Positions 32,565-44,667 of a stretch of 64,000 nucleotides of DNA are shown piece after piece (position 1 is the first letter of the stretch; every line of letters starts with the position of its first letter). The notes beneath the pieces were generated by a model, which did no database searches, was not told the DNA's origin, and saw only the letters and a program-made list of their open reading frames with translations. Made by a program: the position numbers and the translations under genes. This DNA comes from Limonium bicolor (Eukaryota > Streptophyta > Magnoliopsida > Caryophyllales > Plumbaginaceae), in the NCBI GenBank assembly GCA_023374045.1, contig CM041779.1:2294001-2358000 (forward strand), given 5' to 3'.

Positions 32565-35352
32565 TGTAACGACCCCAAAACCACCCTGGTTGGGAGACCG
32601 TTACACGCCGCGCGCTTATTACCTAAGACACGCAAGGCTACACTATCGAAACCCCCAAATAGAACTAATGCTCATATATTACCAGATAAACGATTACAAA
32701 TGTCTTTACAATACACAGGCGGAAGCCAAACTGAATTACAAAGCATAATCTAAATACAACTGGGCCCTAAGGCCAAACAAACTAAATACAAAACTCAAAT
32801 GCCAAAACGGAAAGTAAGAGCTGAATCTCCAAGCACGAACTAAACCTGCAAATCAGACGGAGATAGGGGTGAGCAAAACTATTGCTCAGCAGGTGATAAA
32901 CTTCATCAGCTGAGCACGCTCAAAACATAATCTGAACATACATACTTATACATATACAAAGCGCTTAGCCAGGGCGAAACCAAAGTCAAAGCAGGAGACT
33001 TTCAAATAGGCAGAAGTCTAAAACAGAAGAGGCTAAGCAGTGGTCAAAACATACACTTAATAGCAGAAGGTAAACTGAAGCTGAAAGCTTGACGAAATCA
33101 GAAGCTTAAGAACCTCAGAAGCTTAAACACAATCAGAAGCTTAGCAAAATCAGAAGCTTAGCAAAATCAGAAGCATAGCAAAATCCGGAACTTATCAGAA
33201 GACAGTAAGCACACAGCAGACCGTCTCAAATCAAATACTGATAGAGCAGACGAAGCAGAGTGCTTATAAAGCAGAAATAATACCCAGCAGACAGAAAGCA
33301 CACCGCAGTCCGTTCGACGTTTGAAAAGCAGAATACAGAGCAGACAGAGAAACAGATCACGTTTGAAAAGTAGAACCAGAGGCTTTCAGAAGACAGAAAG
33401 CACATAGCAGTCTGTCAGAAATCAAAAACAGTTAGAGCTAACAGAAAAACAGAACTCTTAACAATCAGAAGTGTGGAACACTAGCACCAAGCCATAACAC
33501 TCAGAAAGGTCGAAGACCCATGGATCTAACAGATCCCTCGACAATCAGAAATGACCCGAAGGCCAAAGGGTTTCGTCAACCCACAGAACAGATGGGCATG
33601 ACACCCACACTCAGAACGACGTCTACATGGTATAACCACGGAATAGCTCGACCCAGCCATTCACGGCTCAAAAGCAGAGTAACTAGGTCCCAAAACAGAG
33701 GCTTAATCCAATAGATCGAAGCTAATACAGAGCAGAGCGGAAGTCTAACCAGATCAGAACAGAAGCGAAAGCCTAGCAAAATCAGAGAAGGAGCTTACCA
33801 ATGGAAAGCCTTAGCAAAACAGAAGTCGAACCCGATTAGTAAATACGAAAGCAAACTGAAGTCAGAGGTTGAAGCACATTTTCAGAGCAAAACAGAGTTC
33901 AAAAGATTAACGGAGACCTTAAAATCAACAACACTTAAACCCATGCTAAAAACACCTGAAAACAGATAGTACTCGAAAGAGGAATCCAACGCCGCAAACG
34001 GCACTCAAAACGGAGCTCAGACGAAGAAGTTATGGTCAAAAACAGAGGCATGTCCGAACTTGTGTCCGGACATCAATGTTCGGACACAAGTCGAACCCTT
34101 CAAACAGAAGCAGAGACCGAGTGTCCGAACATCCAAGTTCGGACGGATGTTCGGACGTTCTTCGGAAATCAGGACGTATAGAGTCCGAACTTGTGTCCGG
34201 ACATCAGATGTTCGGACACAAGTCGAAGCCAAAGTCAGAGAAAACAGAAGGCTGTGTCCGAACTTCAAAGCTCGGACGGAAGTTCGGACACAGCGAAGAC
34301 TTTAGAAAATAAAAAGCGCAACAGGGTATGTCCGAACGTCAAAGCTCGGACAGACGTTCGGACATACCGAAAAACTCAGAAAACAGAAGCGATTTACACA
34401 CAGACAGAGGCATCAAAACAATGTCAAAAATGCAGTACGAAACCAAAGCCTTTAAACCATAACCATGGCAGTTTTAGAAGGTCAAAACCAAGACAAATCA
34501 GACAGAGATCGATCACCAAACATAGGGCGATTAAACAATCCGAACTCTCAAATCAGAAGCACTCAAAGTTCACAAACAGAAGGGAACCATAGAGGTAGAT
34601 TCACCATTGTCAAAGCAATACTTTCATAACAAAATACGCAAAACAAAACCAATCCCACGGGGTTGCAACGCATCAAAACACAAATCCAGAACTCACACCA
34701 ATTACCACGGATCAGAAACCCACAAACATATACGGAAAACAACGAAACCAAAACCCCCGTGGGTGAACGCACACAACCGAATCCATCTACCACCTACCTC
34801 ACATCCGAAGCAAAGCTATCTCTGCGGACTCTACGAACTGCCTTCTCGGATCTCCATTCGAACGACCATCCCTCGAATCAAACCATTCCCAAAATACAAA
34901 ATCGAAACTAGAAAAGAGAGAAGGGAAACTCAATGAAGAAGAGAATCAGATCTACAACCCAAACCTGACTGACGACTGACAGACGAACAGAATTCCACTG
35001 GCGGATCTCTAGCGATCATCAATCAAAAGGAATTGAAGAAGAAGATGAGCAAAGGGAGGAGAAGTTGAGAGCGATGAGAACGTCGAGAGAACCGTCAGGG
35101 TAGTGGAAGGAGAAATAATAACGTGAATAGAAGTTTAGAAAGGAAGAGAATAAATTAAAGAATTAAGAAGTCCCTTCCCTAAAAATAAATAAATAAATAA
35201 TAGAAGCATGTTATTTCTAATTCTCCTTCCTCAAGCTATGACAATAATATTTAGGAATGTCATAAACACTCTAGTATAAGGTACAAATTAATCTAAACTC
35301 CCTTTGCGAATCAGAAGGAATATGATAAAATAAAAAAAACTGGGGCATAACA
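32565..35352 (-). repeat. Element 3 right LTR (5' LTR)
   Basis: 2788 bp partner of 29085-31851. Differences are mostly one- or two-base indels plus a short rearranged patch near 33275-33370. The hairpin array is at 34049-34367 and the TGAGC/GCTCA stem-loop at 32870-32888. Confidence 0.93.
34049..34367. repeat. Array of GTCCGAAC/GTTCGGAC hairpins (right LTR, element 3)
   Basis: Counterpart of 30552-30868 with five modules in the same order. The 15 bp perfect stem is preserved at 34326-34367. Confidence 0.88.
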
Positions 35353-35357
35353 GGTTC

Positions 35358-36474
35358 TGCCTGCTGAGCTTGGTAACCCGATTGCCTTGATTCCCAAAAT
35401 AATTACCCGGTCAGTTACCAACATAATTCGCTGCCTCTTCTTGTGGTGGAGAACACTGGCACATGTTAGAAGCTCCACCACAATACTCGCAAGGTGGAAA
35501 AATCTCAGGAGCTGCTGCTATACTTGACTGCGGATTCATAACTGCACACATACGCTCAAACTGCTTCGACATTGCTTCTATCGTGGCAGCCAAGAAAGTG
35601 TTTGAATCCACTTCATAAACTCCAGCAGGTTTCTTCGGTGCAGCTTCTCCAGCTCTCGTACCTCCCCACTGATTAGCTGCTGTAGTAATAGTCTCTAGCA
35701 GCTATTTAATCCGTGTAATGGGCAGCTCCATCAAACTACCTCCAGCACAAGTATCAACCAACAACCGGCTAGACGGATCCAAGTCCTTGTAAAAGGACTG
35801 CAGTATAACCTCTTCACCTAGTCCGTGATGTGGCACCTTCCTTACTATCCCCTTAAAACGCTCCCAAGCTTCAGACAAGGACTCACCGGCGAACTGTTTG
35901 AAGTTTGTAATCTCTCCTCTCATGGTCAGCATCCGAGAGGGTGGAAAATACTTCGCCAGGAATGCAATGGCCAGCTCTTCCCAAGTAGTGATACTGTCAG
36001 GCGTCAGCGAGTTTAACCATTCAGCTGCTCTATCCCTAAGAGAGAATGGAAACAGAGTGAGCCGAGCCACCTCCTGCGAAGCTGGTGTCGAACACGCTCC
36101 TACCAATCTCAGGAATGTAGTGAGATGGACATTCGGGTCTTCAGTGACCGTCCCGCTGAACTGAGGCGCGTTCATCACCATGGTCACATAATGAGTCTTG
36201 AACTGCCACTGCACTCCTGCTGGTAGCGCAGGAATCACTATTGGAGACACCAACCCTTCGACACTTGGACGGGTGTAGTCCCTCATCTGCCTCTCGTTGT
36301 TCGCCATGTTCACTGCTGGTTGAACTTCCGGACCCTCTTCAATAACAGGTGGTTCAAGCACCCTCTCTTCACTGGTGGATCCAGATTCAAGTCCCTTCGA
36401 AGCTGTCTTGCAAACCTCTCGATCTCAAGATTGAGTTCGAACTCCGCTTCTCCTGCAGAGCGGGTTTTAACCAT
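35358..36474 (-). pseudogene. gag: Athila-type gag, N-terminal and central part
   Basis: Gag forms the virus-like particle that packages element RNA in the cytoplasm. The ATG at 36474 starts MVKTRSAGEAEF, a typical Athila Gag N-terminus. A frameshift between about 36440 and 36362 moves the frame to the long open stretch 36361-35702. That stretch has the retrotransposon Gag domain: an F-P-F-S-L-R-D-R-A segment, then W-L, then a K-Y-F-P-P segment. An in-frame TAG lies at 35704-35702. The same frame continues to a TGA just before 35411 and includes a cysteine cluster C-E-Y-C-G-G-A-S-N-M-C-Q-C. Element 3 interrupts it at 35352. Frameshift plus two stops mean no functional product. Confidence 0.88.
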
Positions 36475-37038
36475 AAACCGAAAGTTAGAAACTGAAGCGA
36501 AGATAACGTAAATTAAAAGAACAGTAGCATTAAATTAAAACAACAAGAATCAGAGTAAGATAAAAAGAAATAAACTCACAAAATATGCAGATAAAAATCC
36601 TAACTACTAAACACAGAATATTCAACTAAAGGAATAAGATCAGAAATAAAATCTGGAAGAAAAAAGAATATCTAAAACAAAATGCAAAACAGAAATTTAA
36701 ACAGAATAGAGATAAAATATCTAAAACGATAAAACTATCCTAAACTAATAACTAATCTAAACGAAATCTGACGTCAACAAACAATAAAATCTGAAATCAG
36801 AAAAAGAAAACTAAAATGAAACGTAACAGAAAGAAAATAGAGATTAACCTATTCTAACCCAACAGTTATACTAATCAAAAGAAAACGACGATTAACTGCA
36901 CTTGAACAAAATAACAGAAAGAAAATAATGGAAAATAATAAATAAGATAACGAAACACAAATAAACTAAAAACAAACTAAACGAAATAAAAGAAAAGAAA
37001 ATAAAAACAAAATAAAGACTAAACTAAATAACCGTGCC
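36475..37038 (-). other. Athila-type 5' leader
   Basis: The 560 bp between primer site and gag start are A-rich on the plus strand and have no open frame. The usual Athila-type leader function is RNA packaging and translation start, but no specific structure is evident by eye. Confidence 0.5.
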
Positions 37039-37056
37039 TCCCCGGCAACGGCGCCA
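37039..37056 (-). promoter_or_regulatory. Athila-type primer-binding site, tRNA-Asp
   Basis: The minus strand reads TGGCGCCGTTGCCGGGGA, a perfect 18-base complement of the 3' end of plant tRNA-Asp, six bases (AGTTTT) from the LTR. Use of tRNA-Asp is characteristic of Athila elements. Confidence 0.93.
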
Positions 37057-37062
37057 AAAACT

Positions 37063-38484
37063 TGTTGGGGTAAAACCTAACGGCAAGTGTATCGATCAAT
37101 TCTAGCAAGTTTTAATAGAGAGTATTCCCTAAGTATCGAACCAGAGGAGGCGATGTGTCTAGTTTAAATCTTTATTAAACGGAAAGTGAAATAACAAATT
37201 AAAACAGGAAATTGGGGTTTGATTTGATGAGAATTAAAAACTGTAAACAGAATGTGAAACAATAACAAGCAGGAAAAATAAATGTTGTGAAACTAATTTG
37301 GAAAGGAGATCCCGGTTTACTACTGCACCCTAAATCTGTAATTCCTATCCCTAAGTGATTTCCAAGATAATTCTGAGTAAAACCCTAGAACAAAGATAAT
37401 TTACCTCCGGTCTCCCGCTTAGCAAATACTAGTTAGCAAAGACCAAATTCTAACTCTCGTTACGAACCCACTGTTTACTAACCGCCTTAAGAACAATCTA
37501 GTTTATTGGTCAATTAGCAATTTAGAGGAATTACCGTCTCTAAACTAACCGGTTATTTTCCTGTAATCAATTGAAAGCCGCAGTCGTCACATATAAGCTA
37601 ACAAAATACTAATCTTTATAATTGGCCAAATTATAACGATTAAAGAAATTAAGTAAGGAAAATAACTTTACTCAATCGAATTGCATTAAATCACAAAGGA
37701 ACAGGAATAGTCAATTTAGGGATACATAGCAAACCGAAATCTAAAGGAAACTACTCAGCCATTGACATGTTTACACTAAGCAAAACTGTAATGAGTAGTT
37801 ATAAAGAACAAGAAGGAACTCTATTGAGACTTCTAGAGAAGTCTCCGTGATGAACTTCCTACTCTACTCTGCTCCAAACTCCAAACCAGACTCAAACTCA
37901 AACTTAAGCTAATCTCTCTGTATCGTGACAATTTGTGGGCTCTGGAAGCGTCCCCCTCACGTTGGCCAGACTCCCCCTTTTATAACAACAGAATTCTATC
38001 TTTAATCTATCTCTAACCTAATCTAATTAAGCGACAACTAAGAGATATAATAACAAATATTAAAGATAGACACCCAATTCCGTTATTTCCGAAACAAAAC
38101 TCTGGCGCTCCGCTTGTATTGGTCCAGATTTGCAAAGTAGGACACAAACTCGGACCGCGTCTGAAAATAGGCAGAAGGTTCTCGCTTGGGATGGTCCGGG
38201 TTTATAAACCCAGCTCCAAACCCGGACCCTCAATAAAACACAGCTGTGGTCAATGAAAATCTCCCTTTTGACTCTGGTTTGACTTCCCATGTTGCTCTAA
38301 CCTCTAAAATCTTCATTTAAGCACTTTGTTGAGCATTTTATCCTGAAAACATATGAAATCGATCATTGGAGACAAATATAACAATAAAGAGTAAATAAAG
38401 CATTACGGAGGGAAGTTAATGTCATAATATAGAAAATTAAGCATGAATTAGTCTAGTAAACTTAGACAAATTCCTGACTTATCA
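37063..38484 (-). repeat. Athila-type right LTR (5' LTR)
   Basis: 1422 bp partner of 24495-25907. It ends TGTTGGGG next to the primer site. The first hairpin (38121-38156) has decayed arms, while the second (38193-38228) is intact. Confidence 0.92.
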
Positions 38485-38489
38485 GTAAT

Positions 38490-41400
38490 AGTCAAACAAG
38501 GCACACAGCACACAAGCCGTGTAACACGACAACATACGAACCACACATGTCCATACCTGATTTAGAGGTAAGAGTTGTCTCACACACACACGGGGTCCCG
38601 ACTGGCGTTTGTTACGACCCTAACGTTAATTAAAGCGATTTGTCTGTTTATAATTTCATGTGATGGCCCTTGTGACATTTCTTCTAGTTTATTCACATTT
38701 TATCGGGTGTTATTCCCTAGGAGAACTTTTGATTGTTCAACTTATATTAGCCCTTAGAAATTATCCAAGTAATAACCTCAGGCTTTATCTCACTCCTAGG
38801 ACATTTACATAGTCAATTCACGCGTTAACTAAGTCCATCCTCTAGCTAACGTATTAAGGTATTTTAAGCACTAACATGTAACAAGCTTATCTAAGGTGGA
38901 CTTTTATTCCCATAAAATGTATTTCTTCCTTATATCAATAGGTTAGCAATGTGTTTAATCCATTATCAACAAAATAAATTCTTTAAAGTACTCCTAAGGT
39001 TCATCTATATAGAAGCCCCAAAGTTTAGAACAACTAAGACACACTTTTGGTGTTTAACCTTAACTAACCCCACATTTAGGGTATCAACTGAGGTTTAATC
39101 TTCCCAAAATGTTTCACCAACTTAGTTAGATGCATTAGTACTGTTTTGGGTTCATTATTAAACCAATTCCACACTTTTAACTACTCTGAACATTGACCAA
39201 ACAGAGACATAAGTTTCATCAGCAGACTGAAACATCCAATCTGTGCAAACTTCCACTAAACCTCTCCTTTCGATGCATTAAACTGCTTTCTACTTCCTCC
39301 CAAATTGTTTAATCTCTTAGGTAGTTATACTAGCAAGGTTATAAGTTCATTTCCAGACCTATACAACCCTCTTATACCCACTGTATTACAGTATACAAAA
39401 ATAGCAAGATTCTGGAAGAAAAACTGAAAACCAAATCTGTACATCACCTCTTCCTTTTGCTTTTAGTTCATTAATCGGTTTCTAAATCCTCCCAAAATTT
39501 TTACTCAACTACATACTTTTATTAGGGAGGTTATGAACTTAAAAACAATTCAAAACAAGGCTGTTAACATCTCTGAGAGCTCACTTTGCAGAAACCACAA
39601 TTTGCAAAAAAAAAACTGTAACTCTAGTTTGTACAGCTCCTCTTCAAGTTTTCTTCTAGTCCATAAATCAGTTCCTAATCTCACCCAAAACTTTTACCCA
39701 ACTATCTAAGTATATTAAGAAGGTTTTATACTTAAAACAACTCAAAACAGCACTGATAACACCTCCTAGAAGTTCATTATACAGAAACACAAATTTCAGA
39801 AAAAGAGAATGGGAACACAGTTTGTATATTTCTACTTCAAGCTTTCTCTTAGTTCCTTAATCTGTTTCCAATTCCACCCAAAACTTTCACCCAACTAGGT
39901 AAGTGTATTAGGGAGGTTTTAAACTCAAAACTAACTCAAAATAATACTGTTATCACTCCTGAAAATTTGTTGTACAGAAACTGCTATACTGCAGGAAACT
40001 GAAAACAGTTTCTGTGTCTCTTCTTTAAGTTTTCTCTCTTTTGGTTATTAATCACTCTCCTTTCCACCCAAAGTTTTCTACCACTTAGTCAGGTGTTCTA
40101 GAAAAGTTTTAAACCTAAAACAACTTAAAACAAGGCTGTGAACAACTCTGTAACTCAACTATACAAAAACTAGGAAACTGAAACACAAAACTGTTATCCC
40201 CACTTCTTCTCTTTCCTTTGCTCACGAATTAGGCTTCCAATTTTCCCCACGAGTTAACACTTGTAGTTAGATGAATTAGCAAGATTTTGATCTTTAAAAC
40301 AACCCAAAACAACATCGATAACACCTCTGTAACATGATTATACAGAAGCTTAAGTTTTCAGAGAAACTGAAAAACTAAAACATGGAAATCTATTATCTTC
40401 TCTTTAACCTTTCTTTTAAGTTATTACCCTATCTTTTAAACTGTTCCAAAGTTCCTCCCTACTCATTAAAGTGTCTTATGGAGATTTTAAACTCCAAACA
40501 AACCCAAAACAATTCTGTTAATGCTACAGAACATCTAAATACTAACTGGAAGGAAAACTGAAAGCTGAAACGTAGCACTGATATCTTCTTCTTTATTTTT
40601 TTCTGTTTGCTCACAATTCTGACTTTGAATTTTTCCACCAGGTTGTTCTCCCATTTAGTTAAGTGGTTTAGCAAGGCTTTGAATTCAAAACAAACCCAAA
40701 ATCACATTGTTAAAGCTACTGAATTTCCCTTAGACTGAAACGTCAACTGCAGCACTGAGATCTATTCTTGCACAATTCTGCTGCTAACTCCTCTTTAATA
40801 TGTTAACTGTTTTCTCTAATATTCCAAGCTTGTTTATGCATTAGTCAAGTGTGTGAGTACACTACCAAGCCAATCACCACGCCAATACACCTCATATAAC
40901 CTCTAAAAACTGATGTTACAGACCCACATTTTCCAGTTTCTGCACACTGTTTTTTTTTCTTCTCTTTTTCTTTCATAACCATTCTTACGTGTCTACCAGG
41001 TTAGTATGGGTTTTATCTTTGCCTTAAGCTCATTGTTAACTCAACTGCATCTATAACACTTCTAGACAATTAGTAGACAGAATACAATGCTACAGATTCT
41101 GAAGCTGTTATCAGGTTTTGGTTTACCTTGAGGTGCTATTCCAACAAAATGGAACTGATCTCTTTAAGAAATGTTTGGGTCCTTCATGGGTAGAGTTGCA
41201 TGGGGTATTTATGCAAAACAAGAAGGAAGACTTGGGTGAGTTAGGTGGTGCCTTTCGGACACAGCAACAACAAATAAACAGATTATGAATTGGGAGACTG
41301 ATTGGGCTTTACCTTGAGTTGCTGTTCAAGGGACTGTGAGTTGATTCCTGGTGGGATTTCCTGAGCCCTGCTTGTGGATATTTCAGTAGATGCTACGCAT

Positions 41401-43182
41401 GAAAGGATGGAGAGGTCAGGAGTACAAGTTAGAGTTTTCTCTTTTGGACAGCGAAGAAAAGAAAGACAACAGAGGAAGATGGTAGCTAGCAGACAGTTTA
41501 GAGCCTCACCTTATAGTGATTTTAAAACAGCAATCTAGCTGACTGCAAGGGCAACTTCGGTGCACTCTTTGAAGAGGTAATCAGGGAGGTTCATGCATGC
41601 ACACAGAGAGGTGAAAAGGGAGTCACACCAGGGCTTTTCAGACAGAAATCAAAATCAATGGAGGGAGGAGAATTGCCTACTGATTACCTTGCTGTCTCAC
41701 AACAGGTTGCTCCAGATTTTTGGAACTTAAGCACCAGGACTCGACCATGCACAAAGGGGTTCAAGGGCTCCTGAGTCACTTGCGTCTATGGACATGGGGA
41801 GTTGGAGAGTTTGGGTCATGCAAGGAGGAATGTAGAAGCTCAAGTTCCAGATACACGTATACTTTGATAGGCAACAAATTAATTTATTTCTACTGGTTGT
41901 AAGTTCCAAGAGAATTTATGAGAGTTTGTGAGCTCAAATAAAGTAAGCTGGTGGGAGTTGACTTGTTCAAATTCTAACGTTAACAGTGGTTGGTTTCCAT
42001 ACTGATTTGCAAAGTGAAGACAACAGCAAGATCCTTGTTTGTTTTCTGTTGTGCACTTCTTGAAAACTGGAAGCTTTCCTACACGCAAGACTGGCAGGTG
42101 AGCATGGACTGGGCATTTTAGCATGATGACAGAGTAACACCCACATGGAGTAAGGCATCGGTTACCAAGACAAGCTTGTGGGTCTATTTTTTTTAACTGC
42201 TGCTAATCGACACCAGTCTGGGGCTTTTGTCCGATTTCTCTCTTTTTTTGTAACTTCCAACCTGGCAGCAAGGGAGTAAATGCATCTGTCCTCTATTACA
42301 GATTTTCGGACAATACTACTCAAGAACATGGGTTGGATCGGGGTGGGAGCAAGGAAAATCAAGGCAGGGTTTTCCTCTGGTTATTTAGTGCAAGACATCA
42401 CAAGTTACAAGAAAGGAGGAGGGTAGTTTATGCAGGAAATCTGAAACGATGTGTTTCTGTTCTTGTACAGATTCAGACAGTGGGAGCATGGGTATGCTGA
42501 TGAGGAGTTTGTGTGGGTTATCAGTCCAAGGTGCAGTCCTGGTGTAGATGGGTGTAAGAGTTCCCAAGCCATGTAGGAAGTGCTTGGTATACGGTGGGGG
42601 GAACAAGGAAGTAAGGTGGTAATTAGCGGCAGATTTTTTTTTGTGGAGATAATGAGATGTCAAACTCATGGAATATTTAAGTGTCCTAATGTTCCCTTTT
42701 TATTTGCTATTGAACAACCAGCAATAGTTTAATGTTAGTGTTAGTTTTAACTTGGTATTTTATCATATCATATTAGCTAGTTGTACACTATTAATATAAG
42801 TCATGTGTCACATGCCCTTTGGATGACTCATTCATGTGTTAGTTCTAGAGTTAATGTGCTCTTGTAGCTTAAATGTCTAGCATAAAGTTACCTTAGGCAT
42901 TACATGCTATATAACATGTTATAATTACTTATAACCTTGAATTATGTAACAATATTATTATTTTGTTCCAAGTGTGCTCTTTATATATTATCTTTGCACA
43001 AATAAATTTGACTTCATAATATACCTTAGGTGGTGACATGTTGTCACATTCTCGGACATATATGTCCGCTCTTAGTTTGATTGTTCGTACAATACTACGT
43101 GTCCCGTATAATGTGACACGTTGTTATCATTCATCTTCACGCGTTTATGACTTTATGTGTTTAATTGTTTAGGGGTGTTTCA
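38490..43182 (-). repeat. Element 2 left LTR, second segment
   Basis: The left LTR resumes after the Athila insertion and matches 48587-53342. It contains a long array of diverged ~190 bp units (about 39110-41060). Close to the U3 end it contains the palindrome CGGACATATATGTCCG at 43053-43068, flanked by GTGACA/TGTCAC arms. Confidence 0.92.
39110..41060. repeat. Degenerate ~190 bp tandem array in element 2 LTR
   Basis: The landmark 'CCCAACTA, GTAAGTGTATTAG, GGAGGTTTTAAACT, CAAAACAA' recurs with large divergence at about 39117, 39310, 39500, 39695, 39890, 40080, 40265, 40460, 40655 and 40845, a spacing of 180-200 bp. Each unit also has an ACAGAAAC-type word and a CTTCTTTAAG-type word. The same array occurs at about 49200-51130, and at least two units occur in element 4 (63540-64000). 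Confidence 0.75.
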
Positions 43183-43199
43183 ACCTACCCCCCCTTAAA
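43183..43199 (-). promoter_or_regulatory. Element 2 polypurine tract
   Basis: The minus strand reads TTTTAAGGGGGGGTAGG, ending two bases before the LTR. The neighbouring hairpin seen in elements 1 and 3 is degenerate here (43200-43222). Confidence 0.85.
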
Positions 43200-44636
43200 A
43201 GAGACTTTGTCCCGATGTCTTACTTCCTTAGTCGATGCCTTCCATTCTCGTTAATCCTCGGGATCAAGTCCCGTATTCATTCGCGATAACCAATATGATA
43301 ATTCTTACTACCCAGGTGTGCTTATAAGCACCATGTCACATTAGCGGCTTCTCACAAGTTCTCAACAATATCTCAGTGTACTAGTAATGTTCACATACTA
43401 TACTCATAAGCAATCAGATGAACAAGTCATTCATACATAACCAAGGTACCTCACACAACATCAAATATACAATCCAAACACAGCTCAACACGCAAACTAT
43501 CCAAAACAACACAACAAACAAGCAACAAAACAACAATAACGCAACGCGCCTACCCCCCCTTAAAAATGGATTACGCCCACGTAATCCCCATTATATCATC
43601 CTTAAACGTTGGTTCAAGATGTTTAAGTCTCAAGGAGCATTTTAGTTTCCACGCAATGTAGCTCACATTGTAATCCTATCAAAGGTCTTAACTATGCTAA
43701 TGGCTTAGTTTCTGTATCAAAGGATTTCGGATTTAGGTTTATCCTCTCTGGGTTTAAGGTATTGGTCGACAGGTCACTTGTTATTCAGCTGGAAGATGTG
43801 AGGTACGGTCCACCAGCTTCTACTGTGCGACTCTGATTACCTTCGGGTTTAGTTTTCCATTTCTATTATTTACAATGTATCCAACCATACGACTGGAAGA
43901 TGTTCATGGTTTTGGTGCGCTTTTAGGCGTCTGTATTGTTCCTTCTAGCTGACCTTTAGGCTTATATTCATGTATGCTTTGTACTATCGTTTTAGTTCTT
44001 GGTCTTTGAATGTTACAAACATGTCGTTGTTACAACGACATGTTTAATTTGTATTACCGTTCATACTTATGTGTAACATAAGGTATTTAGTTTCCTTATT
44101 ATCCTCATTGTTCTTGTGTCCCGCCGGGAACTAAGGTAATTGACTACTATCGGTTACATATTGCATTTGATTGCGATATTATATATTTTATGTGGTAACT
44201 TTTGGGTTATAGTAACGTCATACCATTTCAAATCCTCACATATCTGTATACTCATGTGTTTATCCCCGAATTTTCGAGCCATGTATCCATGTGTTTTATG
44301 TGGTTTCAACACCACTTCTTTCACATTTTTACTTGTCCAACTTATAGACTTTCACTTATTTTAGTTTTATGTGTCCGCTTGTAGGGGGTTTGAGACTCAT
44401 CCCACACTAACGTGATCAGCGTAAGTGTCGGGCTACCCCTTCACCCCAATTCATGCGTAGTGTTCCTTGACCTGGTCAGGGTCAAGTTCAACCTTGCACG
44501 TCCGATTTAAATAAGCAATCAATGAATCAAATTTGAGTTCTTATACTACTCGTATCTAGCCATCTGGCAATCATTTATGGGCTAGTGCCCAAGTCTAAGG
44601 CTTTAGATTAATTGTTCAGATTCTTTAACTGTATAT

Positions 44637-44667
<31 letters not shown>

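Larger units (their letters stand above)
29085..35352 (-). mobile_element. Element 3: short-interior non-autonomous LTR element
   Basis: Direct repeats 29085-31851 and 32565-35352 (about 2.78 kb each) surround an interior of only 713 bp. Target duplication GGTTC is perfect (29080-29084 and 35353-35357) and lies in the gag of the Athila-type element. The right LTR begins TGTAACGACCCC; in the left copy the first base has become G. Both end GGGGCATAACA. A tRNA-iMet primer site and a G-rich polypurine tract are on the minus strand. LTRs too long for a TRIM and an interior too short for a LARD place it between those classes. Its termini are Tekay/Del-like. Confidence 0.95.
24495..38484 (-). mobile_element. 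Athila-type Ty3/gypsy element, pol-deleted
   Basis: LTRs of 1.4 kb (24495-25907 and 37063-38484) flank gag and protease remnants on the minus strand. The primer site matches tRNA-Asp, which with the Gag sequence and the AAGTGTGAGG tract before the LTR points to the Athila lineage. Flanks GTCAT (24490-24494) and GTAAT (38485-38489) are a target duplication with one mismatch, inserted in the left LTR of element 2. Protease is followed within about 150 bp by sequence reading GWRQPSF, resembling the extreme C-terminus of pol. Reverse transcriptase, RNase H and integrase are therefore missing. Gag is interrupted by element 3. Confidence 0.93.
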
